From: Nematopogon swammerdamellus
Taxonomy: Eukaryota; Arthropoda; Insecta; Lepidoptera; Adelidae
Assembly: GCA_946902875.1 (NCBI GenBank)
Contig: OX336349.1
Coordinates: forward strand, 20,235,891 to 20,299,890
Direction: 5' to 3'
Length of the DNA stretch: 64,000 bases
How positions within the stretch are numbered: the first letter of the stretch is position 1; every line of letters begins with the position of its first letter. Under the pieces are notes generated by a model. The model made no database searches, was not told the DNA's origin, and worked only from the letters and a program-made list of their open reading frames with translations. Position numbers and translations under genes: made by a program. Below, in pieces: positions 18,319 through 30,060 of the stretch.

Positions 18319-19925
18319 TATCGTGTACTGCGAACCGTTTTCAAATTTGGAATTTGCTTCATCGCATTGCTGTCTCAGTGGACCGCGCCGCTGCCCACGC
18401 ACGTGAAAAGGACAACTGCAGCTCAGAAGCAAACTGCCTACAAAATATTTGAGAGATCCATTGGCCAGATCCATGATGGATCTAATGAGTTTTTTTTTTA
18501 CTCATTAGAAGGCGAAGTCTTTTTTCATGTCTTTATTCTTCCTCAATTTATTTTGCTATCAACAAAAGCCTACTTGGATGTCCCTATGTCTTAATTTTCA
18601 TTATTATTTTTTAAAGTTTTCCATATAGAAATTATGAAAGTATGAAAATTTAAAAAATTTCACATTTTTATAATCAAATTTATTTCATATAAAATTAAAT
18701 AACGAAAAAAGGACAACACAGGGGCATAGATATTGATAATATCTTTTCAACACAAAAAATTTAAAATGGTAGTGCAAGATTTACGGGTTGCGGACATCCC
18801 CTGGGTGTATGAGAAAAGTGGACTGCCCGGTTCTCTAAAGTTAGCTACTGTGTTGTTGGTGTGAGTGAAAATTAATTATCTTTCTTCCACTTTTGGACAC
18901 GAAAGTCGGAAATAATTTAATTCGGCTTTATAAAGAACTTGACAAAGCATTTGTGGTTTTTTCAGAGAGATTTAATTGTTTTTTTTTTACCTATATTCAT
19001 TAGGGCAGCTCAACAATTATGTAATTTTTATACTCTTGTAGAAAACCTTATTATTATTAACAAAATATTGCGTTGTCTTTTTAAGTTCTCCTAACATGTT
19101 TTACAAATTGGTATTACGTTCTCTATCCGTTAGGGACGAAGATGAGTACTATGAAGAGGGTGGGTTTAATGTCTTTGACTATGGGGTTGATATTAACAAA
19201 TTATTGTAAAAAGCCCTAAAAATACATTTAATTTAAAAAATAAATTGGTATCGTATTATCTGCTAATTTGGAATTCTTGCTATTTTTGTTTTCTCACTTT
19301 ATTGACATTTTAAATTTCGTTTATGCTTTCTTTTTTATCTTTATCGCATAAACAACATTTATTTTGTGTCTTTCATCTCATCTCACAAAAATTTGCTAGC
19401 GCCATCTATAGGAATTTGGCAAACGTCTGTGGTTCACTTTATCTGTAGCGAAATACATTGTCTAATAATAAATATTTTTCTCCCTCCCTCCCTCCACTCC
19501 ACTCCACTCCACTAATATTACTTTTCTTTGTACTTTTAGGTAACAGTAATAAATAAGTACTTAGTACTCATTTTCATATTCAACTAATTCAGTGTAGCAG
19601 TGAAATTCACCCCGCAGCAGCGTAATTTTCAGAGTATAACTTTCAAACACACATAGCGCCATCTCTGTACAACTAGTGCCATTAAATCATATCCAGAATA
19701 GTTACTTACTCGTAGCAGCAGCGCGCCGCCTGGAATACAAGCGACGTCCTAGTTCCTGACTTCGCCCATAGATGTAGCTATTTAGACCCTCGCTCGCTCT
19801 CCAACCTCCAACCGAACCCAATAAGGTTTTATCTTCACTCCAACAACCTTCCTCCGTGAGTCGGGGAACATGGTGTATGTGGCGTCATCTTGTTTTGGTG
19901 GTGATAATGTGTGAATGAAGTATAT
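18319..19925. other. AT-rich stretch with no recognised gene
   Basis: No protein match is recognisable. 19483-19515 is a short (ctcc)n/(ccact)n tract. Otherwise I see nothing I can name. Confidence 0.4.
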
Positions 19926-19929
19926 ACGG

Positions 19930-20285
19930 TACCGTGTGGGGCCGGCGGCACTTAAAAAGAATATCCCCACTGCATCTCTCCCCATGCATGTCGTAAAAGG
20001 CGACTAAGGGATAAGGACAAGATGCCGTGCTAAAGGGCGACAGGCTCGCCACCTCTCACCTTGGCACGGTACTTCCACCGAGTCATGCAGCAGGTGGGTC
20101 TTCGTGCCTTACTTGCTGTTTGATCGATTGAATCTTGTTCGAATACTTTGCGAAACGTGGTGGTTGGTGTTGTGCTGTAATTGACCAGAGTTCTTGCAGC
20201 ACAACACCGATTACTCTGCTTACCCCGATTGTCGGGATTTAGCGTGTGTGATATGTATATGTATATATGAAGTATGTATGCTAAG
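19930..20285 (+). mobile_element. SINE, head plus tail 2 with (tatg)n end
   Basis: Head 'accgtgtggggccgg', then 'aaggacaagatgccgtg', 'cttggcacggtacttccacc', a hairpin-forming 'ggtgttgtgctgtaat...gcagcacaacacc', 'ccccgattgtcgggat', and an end of 'gtgtgatatgtatatgtat'. Full-length relatives: 28419-28745, 39154-39497, 44577-44919 (minus) and 62975-63306 (minus). Confidence 0.85.
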
Positions 20286-20559
20286 TTAAACCAGTACCTT
20301 CATTTCATCCCCCACACAGTACCTAGATTATGTTGAAAATTTTCAATTTTTAAAGTTAAAATGTATACATAAACGCAGTGAACCGATACAGGCTGATGAT
20401 GATGATGATGATACATAAACGTATCTCATACAAAGCACTCGGAGGAATAATTTGGGAGAGATAAGAGAAAAACTTTGAATTTTCAGTGAAACACACTGGG
20501 CAAACCACATGGGCATTTTAGGGAAACATGAGTAGGTGCTACATAATATACACTACAAG

Positions 20560-20975
20560 CTGTGCCCGCGGCTCCGCCCGCTCCCATATTTGACTTCTCT
20601 GCTAACCTCATAAGCCATTTAGCGTGATAATAAGTACCCTATAGTTGATGGGAAGAATCAAGCTATCCGTAGATTTTTTTTTATTAAAATCCGTTCAGTT
20701 TTTCTCGAGTTATAAGCGGACAGACAGACAGAAAGCAGACGTTGGATTTTATTAAAGGTACAAGCTATGCCCGCGGCTCCGCCCGCTCTCATATTTCACT
20801 TCACTGCTAACCTCATAAGCCATTTAGCGTGATAGTAAGTAGCCTATAGTTGATGGGAAGAATCAAGCTATCCGTAGAATTTTGTTTTATTAAAATCGGT
20901 TCAGTGGTTCTCGAGTTATAAGCGGACAGACAGACACTCAGACAGAAAGCAGACGTTGGATTTTATTATAGGTAA
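20560..20975 (+). repeat. Two tandem copies of 'gcccgcggctccgcccgc' repeat
   Basis: Copy 1 is about 20560-20758 and copy 2 about 20759-20975. Each starts 'acaagctgtgcccgcgg' or a variant, passes 'cataagccatttagcgtgat' and ends 'gcagacgttggattttatta'. The same family is at 64-260 and 57117-57350. A short (gat)n tract lies at about 20395-20412. Confidence 0.75.
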
Positions 20976-21146
20976 GGATTACTAGATAGATAGAGATAGA
21001 TAGAAAATGCTTGCTCCAGTAAACATTAAACAGTAACAAGTACATTAGAAAATATACATAAGGTGCAAAGGCGGACTTATCCCTTAAAGAGATTTCTTAA
21101 AATATAATACTACTGCTGCAAATAGATAAATAAATAAAAAAAAATG

Positions 21147-21493
21147 TTTTTATGGAAACTTACACTATTGGCTACATCACCTACAACATCCGTGATGTCA
21201 GCCCATAAGACCGGGTGAACTAGTATAGGTGCCATGTCAGTGTTTCCCTTTATTTCATGTTGGCTACACTAAACTGGACGGAAAACACGAACTATTTACA
21301 TAGCCGTTTCGACAGACGTTTCATTCAGTGCGGTGGTATCAACCCGGGCGAGATATACCCTGCCGCCTAGTAAGGTAAGAAGAGAAGGGAGGGACCTACA
21401 GTTTAACGTGGAATTCGAACCACGGTCAGCCTCCAACGGTCGAGCGGTCACCCATCCGTCGACCGACCGCACCACTGAGCTACCGAGGCTGAC
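21147..21493 (-). mobile_element. SINE with 5S-like head (minus)
   Basis: Poly-T and 'ttatggaaacttacac' at the left mark the 3' end. 'gctaccgaggctgac' at the right is the head. The head here is shortened. The body includes 'aaactggacggaaaacacga'. Confidence 0.85.
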
Positions 21494-21816
21494 ACTGTAC
21501 ATATTATAACTATTGTTTATTGCTCCCGATTTGGGTGACTGTTCTCGAGGGAGATCGGATCGGAGCCTCAGAGCTCAGAGCGTACAATAGATCCGATTGT
21601 AGGAGTAAGAAAAGATCACTGGAAGCCCATTCCACACTTGTGCCATGCGAATCAAGACGAGACGGAAGTTAACTTTCACCATACAAAATCGTCTTTCGGC
21701 ATTTGTGTTTCTTACATTATCCGATTTTTTTTTGTTATAATAAATTTTTTTTTTGTAATAAATTTTCTTGTCTCAAGTACAGTCCAATCAACGTTCCTGT
21801 CTTTGTCGTTTTTGTT

Positions 21817-24018
21817 ATAGTCCAGTCAAGATATACATTCGTGCTTACAAAAGGTCGTGTCGTTCTGAATTTTTTATATGTTGTTAGGACTTAAACCAAT
21901 ATTAAAAAACCAGATTTGCAATTTCCAAAGTGTACCAAAAAAACCATGAAATTTTCGGACTTTTTTCAGTTTTTGCTCAATATCTCTGTGAAGGAAGGGT
22001 CTGACCGGTATAGTCACATACATACTTTTAAAGTAGACTAAATTTGCTACAATTTGCAAACAAGGCGAGCTCTATACAGCCATTGGTTCCCAAGATAGCG
22101 TTCTTTGAAAATAGGCCATTTTTTTCAAAAAGGATTTTTTTCTCGAAATAGTCACTTTTTTGTGATATATCCTCTGAAATACGTCTCCCACGTCAAATTT
22201 TCTGTGAAATGAAGTTGTAGTAAATTTAATTAGCTTTCATTTGAAACCAAACTCGTACCTGTCGACCCAGCGGTTCTCTCAAAAAAGGCAAATAACCAAA
22301 AACAGTCATAAGTGGGTTTTGGGGGTAAATGCAAATAAACTGTTCTCACGTCTTTTTATGGTTTTATTTATCAAACAGTTACAATAATTTTACATGTTTT
22401 TTATTACAGAAACAATTGGGAACAATTGCAGACAAATGAAGGACCCCGTGGCAATATCATACTTTTGGATCGTAAAGATCTGCTAATCTTGCAAGGAAGG
22501 CTATTTTAGGACGCCCGGCCCTTCCAGGGCAGCTCTCAGTGTTTTGCGAAATGTCTATCCATCCGGGCGTGTGACTCAGGGATGACAGAATCAACATTGT
22601 TGAAGAAATCGTCCAAGGGGGGATACTGACTTGTGTCATACACTTGTGTGCGGGTATCTTCCACGATGATTTCTGCTGCTGCCTTCACAACTCTCAACCG
22701 TTCTTACTGCGCATCGCCTTTTTGTTCCTTGTACCAATGATCATACAACATTTTATGGCCAGTGTCGATATTGGAAATGTTTTTTCGTTCGCTCCTGTGT
22801 AGGCTCTGATTTCACGAAAAAGTTCGATTCCCTTATATCTCGGAGAGTCGTGAAGATATGATATTCAAGAAAATCTCAAAAGAGGCGTATTCACGATAGA
22901 TGTAAGGTGCAAAAAGAATTATTCGAGAAAGTAAAAAAACTAAAAAAGTTATGGCCGAAATAGTGAAAAAAAAAATTAATTTTTTTCCGAATTTTTGATT
23001 TTGGCGCTCGATATTTTGGAAACGAAGAATGATATAAAAAAATTGAGAAAAGTTCCTCTGGAAAATTTAGTCAGCTGCAATTTGAGACCTAAACAAAGAC
23101 GATCGGGTTAAGGGTTTGCCCTGTAGCCTAACCTTTTTGAAAAAAAATCGAATTCCATAGATTTATTTCCAATGTGCTCGTTCTTTAATGATCACAACAG
23201 AACCTGTGTCGAGGTCCTCACGACACACGAAACACACGCCCGGCTTGATAGACATTTCGCAACACACTAAGAGCTGCCCTGGAAGGGCCGGGTGTCCTAA
23301 AATAGCCTTCCTTGCAAGATTAGCAAATCTTCACGATCCAAAAAGAATGTTATTGCCACGGGGTCCTTCATTTGTCTGCAACTGTTCCCAAATGTTTCCG
23401 TAAGAAAAAAACATGTAAAATTATTGTAACTGTTTGATAAATAAAACCATAAAAAGACGTGAGAACAGTTTATTTGTATTTACCCCCATAACCCACTTAT
23501 GACTGTTTTTGGTTATTTGCCGTTTTTGAGAGAACCGTTGAGCCGACAGGTACGAGTTTGGTTTCAAATGAAAGCCAATTAAATTTACTACAACTTCATT
23601 TCACATCAAGTTTGACGTAGCAGACGTATTATAGAAGATATTTCACAAAACAAGTGACCATTTCGAAAAAAAACACTATTTGAAAAAAAGAGCCTTTTTT
23701 CTAAGAACTGTATCTTGGGAACCAATGGCTGTATAGAGCTCGCCTTAGTCTCATATTGTGGCAAATTTAGTTTACTTTAAAGTATGTATAGTGACTATGC
23801 CGGTGAGACTCTTCCTTCACTGATATATTGAGCAAAAACTGAAAAAAGTCCGAAAATTTCATGGTTTTTTTGGTACACCCCCGCTCGCACAGCAATTTGG
23901 AAATTGCAAATCTGGTTTTTTAATATTGGTTTAGGTCCTAACAACATATAAAAAATTCAGAACGACACGACCTTTTGCAAGCACGACCCCCTTTTCATGT
24001 TTAATTTGACTGGACTAT
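21817..24018. mobile_element. Long fold-back element, about 760-790-bp inverted repeats
   Basis: Arms 21817-22575 and 23231-24018 are diverged reverse complements from 'tagtccagtca' outside to 'gggcgtgtg'-type sequence inside; the centre is about 655 bp. TTA flanks both ends (just before 'tagtcc' and just after 'ggacta'), fitting a 3-bp TWA-like duplication as in PIF/Harbinger, though no transposase is visible. Each arm encodes a similar peptide when read outward from the centre (GRPKIAFLARLADLYDPK in one, a few changes in the other), so the arms duplicated a once-coding segment. Confidence 0.8.
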
Positions 24019-24429
24019 TATGAAATATACAACACTGGAGCTAAAAAAAAATTATTTCAACCGAAAAAAATTGAATTTGTTATTTTTTGATGTCATGAAG
24101 CTCAGCTTTATTGAGTCCTTTTTCTTCATTTATTTAATTGTTATAGTTATATTTTATGTAAGGTTTATTATTTTATTATAATAATTTTTTTAAGATAGTT
24201 TCGATTTAATAACAGTGTTGCCATAATGTTTTCAAAAAATAAAAAGACAGGACGTAGATTCGACTGTCCTTATTACAACAAAAAATAATTGTAAAAATCG
24301 GATAAGGTTTAGGGGGGTAGAAAACATAAACCCCGAAAGACGATTTTCTATAGATCGTGTAAATTCTGTCGACTACAAAAGGGTTTTCCGCGACGGTTTG
24401 GCGGGTTTGGCTAAAGCCAAACGTGTAAG

Positions 24430-24569
24430 CTTCCGTCCAGTTCAGTGTAGCCGGCACGACCGAAGGGAAGCACGGACGTGGCACCAAGTTTACCCGGTGT
24501 TTATGGGCTCACATCACGGGGATGTTGTAGGTGATATAGCCAACCGTGTCAGTATCCATAAAAAAAAAG
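24430..24569 (+). mobile_element. SINE 3' fragment
   Basis: 'tccgtccagttcagtgtagc' to 'gtcagtatccat' and a short A run. Confidence 0.8.
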
Positions 24570-24574
24570 CTTCT

Positions 24575-24665
24575 ACTGATGGATATACGCCTCTCCAATT
24601 TTCGTCTAGTCCTCCCGGCATTCAGCGGTACAGACATGTGGTACAGAACCACTGCTTTCCGCCGT
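24575..24665 (-). mobile_element. RTE LINE 3' scrap
   Basis: 'cctctccaattttcgtctag' and 'ctcccggcattcagcggtac' match the C-terminal coding end of the RTE fragment at 28010-28260. Confidence 0.6.
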
Positions 24666-24708
24666 AAAGAAGTATAACTTCAAAAAAATATGTTGTAACT
24701 TGTTCCAG

Positions 24709-24790
24709 GTGCAAGGTGAAGCCAGCAAGCTGGCGGCCTCGGCCGGCACTCCCGCGCAGCCAGTGCAGTGGCGCGTGCGCAGGAAGCCAG
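24709..24790 (+). CDS. Probable single host exon, gene unidentified
   Basis: 82 bp of GC-rich sequence in an AT-rich setting, between an acceptor ('aacttgttccag') and a donor ('gtcagt'). One frame is open with sensible codons and reads VQGEASKLAASAGTPAQPVQ, then WRVRRKPG. The exon starts in phase 0 and ends in phase 1. I do not recognise the protein. It is not part of any repeat family seen here, which favours a host gene whose other exons lie elsewhere or outside the window. Confidence 0.45.
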
Positions 24791-25048
24791 GTCAGTCTTC
24801 TTCATTACTTCTCCGCAGTTATCTTTATCCGCTCCCTTCCCAGATAGTTCTTCTCAAAGGCACACAAGAGGTGTTTTTTTTTATTGAAGGTTATTTGGAA
24901 GATCATTTTATTAATTTTTCGGATTGTCTAAGTGCTCGTTCTCCATGCATTAACAGCAGCCCATTTCTGTAAGTCTCCCTTTAGTTTTTAGTTCCTTGTT
25001 CTATTGTGAAGTATTGGTATTTTACATTCCTCTACCCTTCTGCTACAG

Positions 25049-25083
25049 AAGCATTATCCAAAACAATCCTTCGGCTACACCAG
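25049..25083 (+). CDS. Possible next exon
   Basis: A strong pyrimidine tract and acceptor ('cctctacccttctgctacag') precede 'aagcattatccaaaacaat'. A GT follows after 35 bp ('accag|gtggcg'). The 258-bp gap to the exon at 24709-24790 is a plausible intron. In the register set by that exon the frame can also read on past 25083 to a stop near 25149, so this could be a terminal exon. Confidence 0.25.
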
Positions 25084-25254
25084 GTGGCGCGCCGCGATCG
25101 GCGCCGGTGCATTACTCTAGAAAAAAAATCATTTTGGAAGATTTTTCCATGAAACTTCATGAACTAACATATGGATTGTATTTACAGATAAATATTCTAG
25201 CTACAAATGGCATTTTTTTATATTTATTTCGCCACCCAGCCCGTTAGGCCGGGA

Positions 25255-25335
25255 ATAGAGAGCGACCGATATCGGCCGCTCCGTACTCGAAGGTATAATG
25301 TATAAAGCGACCGATATCGGCCGCTCCGTAGGAGA
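25255..25335. repeat. Tandem pair of a near-palindrome
   Basis: 'gcgaccgatatcggccgctc' occurs at about 25262 and again at about 25308, spaced about 46 bp apart. The core 'gaccgatatcggcc' is almost self-complementary. Confidence 0.75.
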
Positions 25336-25596
25336 AGGTAGTTATAGGTCATCGTCTTATGTTCACAAATGCGCGAGTGAAGGAGAAACGTTAGCGCATT
25401 CATAGCTTGAGATAGATTTTAAGGCACGCACACTTGTCTGCCGACAGGTAACATGTTTCATCGCATTTTGTCTCCTCTAGCATTTAGTTCCGTGCTTACT
25501 GAGATGCTGTGATATGATAACTTAAATAATACTAGTTATGTACGCTGTAGTTACATAGATGGAAAATACAGTATTGCTAAAAAATCATTTTACATG

Positions 25597-25722
25597 CTAT
25601 GTTATGTTATGTTATGTTATGTTATGTTATGTTATGTTATGTTATGTTATGTTATGTTATGTTATGTTATGTTATGTTATGTTACGTTATGTTATGTTAT
25701 GTTATGTTATGTTATGTTATAT
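25597..25722. repeat. (ttatg)n pentanucleotide microsatellite
   Basis: About 25 units with one substitution ('gttacg'). Any reading frame across it is an artefact of the repeat. Confidence 0.95.
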
Positions 25723-26281
25723 TGTCTTTATTATTATTTTATTTACGTTATTTAAGTGTTTGGAATTACTTGGAATTAAAGAATATTTACTTTTACAGAA
25801 GCAAGTAAAATATAAAATGTACTTCTTTATTTAAAATTTCTCCCAACCAACCTTAGGATGTTTGAGAGTCGATTTTTACACGTATACATATATATTTTAT
25901 ATTATGTATAGACTAAATATACCTACTGTTCGGTATTGTTCGACATCGACATTTCTAGAACTTCGTATAGCCTAAAAAAGGGCTCCCTCAGAATTTTGAC
26001 AAAGAACTGTAAAAAAGAATTATTTCGTTCTATTTTTGGCACAGAGAGACACATAAATACAGCCTTTTCTCAACATTCAGACACCACCAGCAGCCTCCGA
26101 AGTCGAATGTTGGCGAACGGAGGGACTTTTCATGTTTAAAGAAATACTTTCTGTAAACGATCACTAATTAAAAGTCGCATCTTAATTCCCGTCACGTATC
26201 TACCTACAGTGGTATGCTGGAATGTTAGACTTGCCCTTCACATTAAAATCAACTTTTATTTCATACCTGGATTGACAAGGT

Positions 26282-26411
26282 ATGGAGTCGATCCAGCGTC
26301 GAGCCGTGCGACTAGTGGATGACCCCGACGACGTGTCCCGCGATCTAGAACCACTGCAACTTTGGAGGGATGTCGGCGCCCTAAGTGTGTTCTATCGCTT
26401 ATCCACTTTAG
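26282..26411 (+). mobile_element. CR1/L2-like LINE fragment
   Basis: Plus strand reads MESIQRRAVRLVDDPDD, then SRDLEPLQLWRDVGALSVFY, the same C-terminal segment as in 43770-44440, and then breaks off. Confidence 0.75.
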
Positions 26412-26449
26412 AGTTTGCGCTATAATCGCACCAAGTTTGACGCTTGTTA

Positions 26450-26746
26450 TTTTTTTTATGGAAACTGACACGGTTGGCTACATCACCTACAACATCCGTG
26501 TTGTCAGCCCGTAACACCGGGTGAACTAGGTGCTAAGTCAGCGCTTCCCTTTATTTCAAGTCGGCTACACTGAACTGGACGAAAAACACGAACTATTTAC
26601 ATAGCCATTTCGACCGACTCTTTAGTGGAATCCGAACCACCGCGGTCAGCTTCCAGTGGTCGAGCGTTCACCCATCCAAGAACTGACCGCGCTCAGGGTT
26701 GTTTAACACATTCGACCGACCGCACCCCTGAGCTACCGAGGCTGAC
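26450..26746 (-). mobile_element. SINE with 5S-like head (minus)
   Basis: 'tttttttatggaaactgaca' (3' end) to 'gctaccgaggctgac' (head). The head part reads 'gttcacccatccaagaactg' and 'gcgctcagggttg' on the plus strand, the complement of the 5S-like segment. Confidence 0.88.
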
Positions 26747-26829
26747 AGAATTTACTTCATCCACAACATCAACAAATCTATAAGTGCACGCAATTTGCAT
26801 GAGATTGCTCGATTTTTTTTTTTAATTGA

Positions 26830-27300
26830 TTGAGGTAATAATGGCTGGTTGGAGCCTATGCTTTGGCCCCTCCGATTCAGTCACCCATACCGGATTACAT
26901 AAAAAGAAATGTAAAAACCGCCTTCAAAAATTTATGAAATAAAAAAAATCGAACCCTAAAGTTGAAGGCGGTGCTAAAGAAGGCTACACAAATCACAAAG
27001 GATATCATCCATTCATGTTTTCTTTCATGCATCATTTTTGCTTTTGCATTTTTTTTAAATATTTTTTTATTTCACACTTTCTTTTGTAATTTTTTGCTAT
27101 TAACATAATATACTCGGCTCGCTTTCCAATCCGATCTTGACCAAATTGAAATGGGTCCACAAGGGAAGCACCAGCTTTCAAATAAAAAAAGAATCCTCAA
27201 AATCGGTGGTTCACCCAGTCGAAAGTTCTGAAATAACAAACATAAAAAAAATACAGTCGAATTGTGAACCTCCTTTTTTTGAAGTCGGTTAAAAAAATAT
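26830..27300. repeat. SINE 3' scrap plus 'ccgacttc' interspersed repeat
   Basis: 26830-26905 matches the 3' end of the SINE at 53985-54200 ('gctttggcccctccga'). 26910-27295 contains 'aaccgccttcaaaaat', 'tgaaggcggtgctaaag' and ends 'gaagtcggttaaaa'. The latter family recurs at 34558-35050, 42500-42540, 45300-45770 and 47390-47830. Confidence 0.65.
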
Positions 27301-27742
27301 CACAAAACATTAAAGATAATTTCTAAATAGCTATGTTTATGTCTACCCCTTCCGCAGATCGCCGGTCACGTACAGAAAAGCTTGAGCCCCACCTAATTAT
27401 ACAGGGTGGCTCAACTTTCCGAACGGAATTAAACTACTTTCGGTACAGCCTCAGAATAAATTAACGTGTACAGGGTGCGCCAAATTAAGTTTGTCTTGTA
27501 GCCGAAGTTGGATTAGTATGGTTAGTGTTAGTGTGGTGTTAGTTCGTTCTGTCCCGCGCCCGAGGCTACTGGAACAACTTACACTTGCTTGTTAGACTAC
27601 CAAAAATAGACTACCTATTTAAATTAGTTTCGGTCTAATTTTGATTATCACCTAAGATACTAAAATATCCATAACTCCGGTGAAGAAAATTATTATGTAC
27701 TTACAAACGGAGGTCATTAATGGCTTTACACCACGGCTTTTG

Positions 27743-27990
27743 GTCAGCCTCGGTGGCTCAGTGGTGCGGTCGGTCGACTGTTGTTAAGCAACCCTGAGCG
27801 CGGTCAGTTCTTGGATGGGTGACCGCTCGACCATTGGAGGCTGACCGTTGTTCGGATGCCACGTAAAACTGTAGGTCCCTTCCCTTCTTGTGGTCGGGTT
27901 TATCCCGCCCGGGTTGGTACTACCGCACTGAATGAAACGTCGGTCGAAACGGCTGTGTAAATAGTTCGTGTTTTCCGTTCAGTTCAGTGT
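27743..27990 (+). mobile_element. SINE with best-preserved 5S-like head, 3'-truncated
   Basis: 'gtcagcctcggtggctcagt' is followed by 'ttaagcaaccctgagcgcgg' and 'ttggatgggtgaccgct', then 'ggaggctgacc', which can pair back to the start. Insect 5S rRNA has TTAAGCAAC and ACTTGGATGGGTGACCGC at the same spacing. The body breaks off at 'cagttcagtgtcagtcag' where an RTE fragment begins. 27300-27740 holds no gene; two 'acagggtg' terminal-type motifs lie near 27410 and 27470. Confidence 0.85.
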
Positions 27991-28009
27991 CAGTCAGTCA
28001 GTCAGCGTG

Positions 28010-28260
28010 TAAGCGTCCACTGCTGGACATAGCCTCTCCAATTTTCCTCCAGTCCTCCCGGCCTTCAGCGATACGGAACCACTGATTTCCGCCGGCGTAC
28101 TTGATATCGTCGTCCCACCTGGCGGGTGGTCTTCCCACTCTCTGTTTTCCTGTCCACGGCCGCCAGTGTAGGACACGGTTACTCCAACGGTCATCGTCTC
28201 TTCGGCTAACGTGCCCAGCACGTTACTGGCACTTGAGCTTAGCCACCCGGTGTCCAATAT
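28010..28260 (-). mobile_element. RTE LINE C-terminal coding fragment
   Basis: Minus strand reads SRRDDDRWSNRVLHWRPWTG, then VGRPPARWDDDIKYAGGNQW and AEGREDWRKIGEAM. This is the standard RTE end of ORF (RVLEWRPRTGKRSVGRPPTRW...DDI...W...A.DR..WR.LGEA). One frame is open across the block, so it is younger than the other RTE scraps here. Confidence 0.85.
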
Positions 28261-28418
28261 CGACGGATGGCCTCGTTACGCACCATTGCTAGCTAAACTC
28301 TAGAGTAAAACAACAAAATTAATGACAGAAAACCGAGCGACCGCATGAGACAAAATGACTTCCATTTCATTCACACTTACTTTAAGCTTACAATAACATT
28401 GTTTATTGTATTAGAGTG

Positions 28419-28745
28419 ACCGTGTGGGGCCGGTACTTTAAAAGAATAGCCCAACTGCATCTCTCCCCGTGCATGTCGTAAAAGGCGACTAAGGGATAAG
28501 GACAAGATGCCGTGCTAAAGGGCGACAGGCTCGCCACCTCTCACCTTGGCACGGTACTTCCACCGAGTCATGCAGCAGGTAAGGGGTCTTCGTGCCTTAC
28601 TTGCTGCTTGATCGATTGAATCTTGTTCGAATATTTTGCGAAACGTGGTGGTCGGTGTTGTGCTGTAATTAACCAGAGTTCTTGCAGGACAACACCGATT
28701 ACTCTGCTTACCCCGATTGTCGGGATTCAACGTGTGTGATATGTA
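28419..28745 (+). mobile_element. SINE, head plus tail 2
   Basis: 'accgtgtggggccggtactt' to 'caacgtgtgtgatatgtag'. Full-length member of the tail-2 type. 28746-29350 is AT-rich with a (caata)n patch near 29110 and no gene. Confidence 0.88.
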
Positions 28746-29359
28746 GTGACAATCAAAGATTTTCTATCCGGTTACAGCGCAAATTGTATGAGTCATTAAA
28801 TTACTGAAAAGATCATTAGTAGGTATGTTATTCAATTAATTAATTAATTTATGTATAGTACAATTAAATAATTAATTATATTATGAGATCCAAACCTTTC
28901 ATATTTCATATTCGTTGTCGATGTATACATATACATGTCGACTATGGGCGGTTATAGTAATAGTCACAAAAAACTTGTAAAAATATGTAAAAAAAAAAAT
29001 ACCCTGCGAAGTTTCTTGTCGATTCTTCTTCGTAGGTGTAATCGAACCGGATAGAACAAATTGTGACAAGTATGTACGAGCGCAGTCTAACTGCCATATG
29101 AATGATCAATAAACAATACAATACAATACAAAACAATAAACAAAATCTCACTAAATATATATTGTGAATATGTACTGAATTTATAAATCGAGGAGTTCCA
29201 TTAATTAAATCTAAACCTAAAAATAATTAAATTAACTATAAAAATGTATCTAACTATAAATAAAAATAATCGTCCATATAGGGACCATTAGCATCACTGG
29301 TCTGTGCTTAACATGGACCCCATGACTGAAGTGGCGTTTCCCTTTTGTACCATTATGGA

Positions 29360-29730
29360 TGTACATACTTATGTAAACCTTAATAACATGGGTACATTTT
29401 TTAAGTTAAAAAGAGAAATCAAAACTAAAATAAACATTAAATTAGATACCTTTTTTAGGTTTCCGTATCCCGTACGGAAGCCTCTTACTAAGCGTACGCT
29501 GTCTGTCCGTCTGTCCGAGGGCTGTATCTCTTGAACCGTAATAGGTAGGTAGCCCGTTGAAGTTTTCACAGAATATGTGTTATTATGGCGGATATAACAA
29601 CAAATAATAAAAAATAGAAAAAGTGAAAAATTAAGGGTGTACGGTGTACCCATACAAGAAACGTGTTTTTTTCAATCTTTTTTTTGGTCAGCGTGGATTG
29701 TTGAGCCGACGAAACCCTAAATTCTTGAAT
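29360..29730 (-). repeat. 'ggatacggaaccc' interspersed repeat
   Basis: Contains 'cgctgtctgtccgtctgtcc', 'ggctgtatctcttgaaccgt' and 'ggcggatataacaac', the complement of the series at 13420-13655. Confidence 0.65.
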
Positions 29731-29731
29731 T

Positions 29732-30060
29732 TTTGTTTTTTTTTTTATGGAAACTGACACGCTTGGCTACATCACCTACAACATCCGTGATGTCAGCCCA
29801 TAACACCGGGTGAACTTGGTGCCACGTCAGTGCTTCCCTTCGGTCGTGCCGGCTACACTGAACTAGACGGAAAACACAAACTATTTACATAGCCGTTTCG
29901 ACCGGCCTTTCATTCAGTGCGGTGGTACCAAACCGGGCGGGATAAACCCTACCACCTAGTAATATAAGAAGGGAGTCATATCCCTTAGTCGCCTTTTACG
30001 ACATACACGGGGAGAGATGCAGTGGGGCTATTCTTTTAAAGTACCGGCCCCACACGGTAC
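29732..30060 (-). mobile_element. SINE, head plus body tail 1 (minus)
   Basis: Poly-T then 'atggaaactgacacgcttgg' (3' end) through to 'gtaccggccccacacggtac' (head). The join between body and head is at 'gggagtcatatccctta'. The same arrangement is seen at 32800-33135 and 42811-43145. Confidence 0.9.

Noticed and set aside
18237..18594. Frames after the right arm of the inverted duplication
   Set aside because: No similarity recognised, frames overlap and one lies partly in the arm.
25597..25722. A CRISPR-like array
   Set aside because: No spacers; simple repeats only, here and at 46132 and 54733.
25559..25834. Frames across the (ttatg)n tract
   Set aside because: Pure microsatellite translation (MLCYV repeats).
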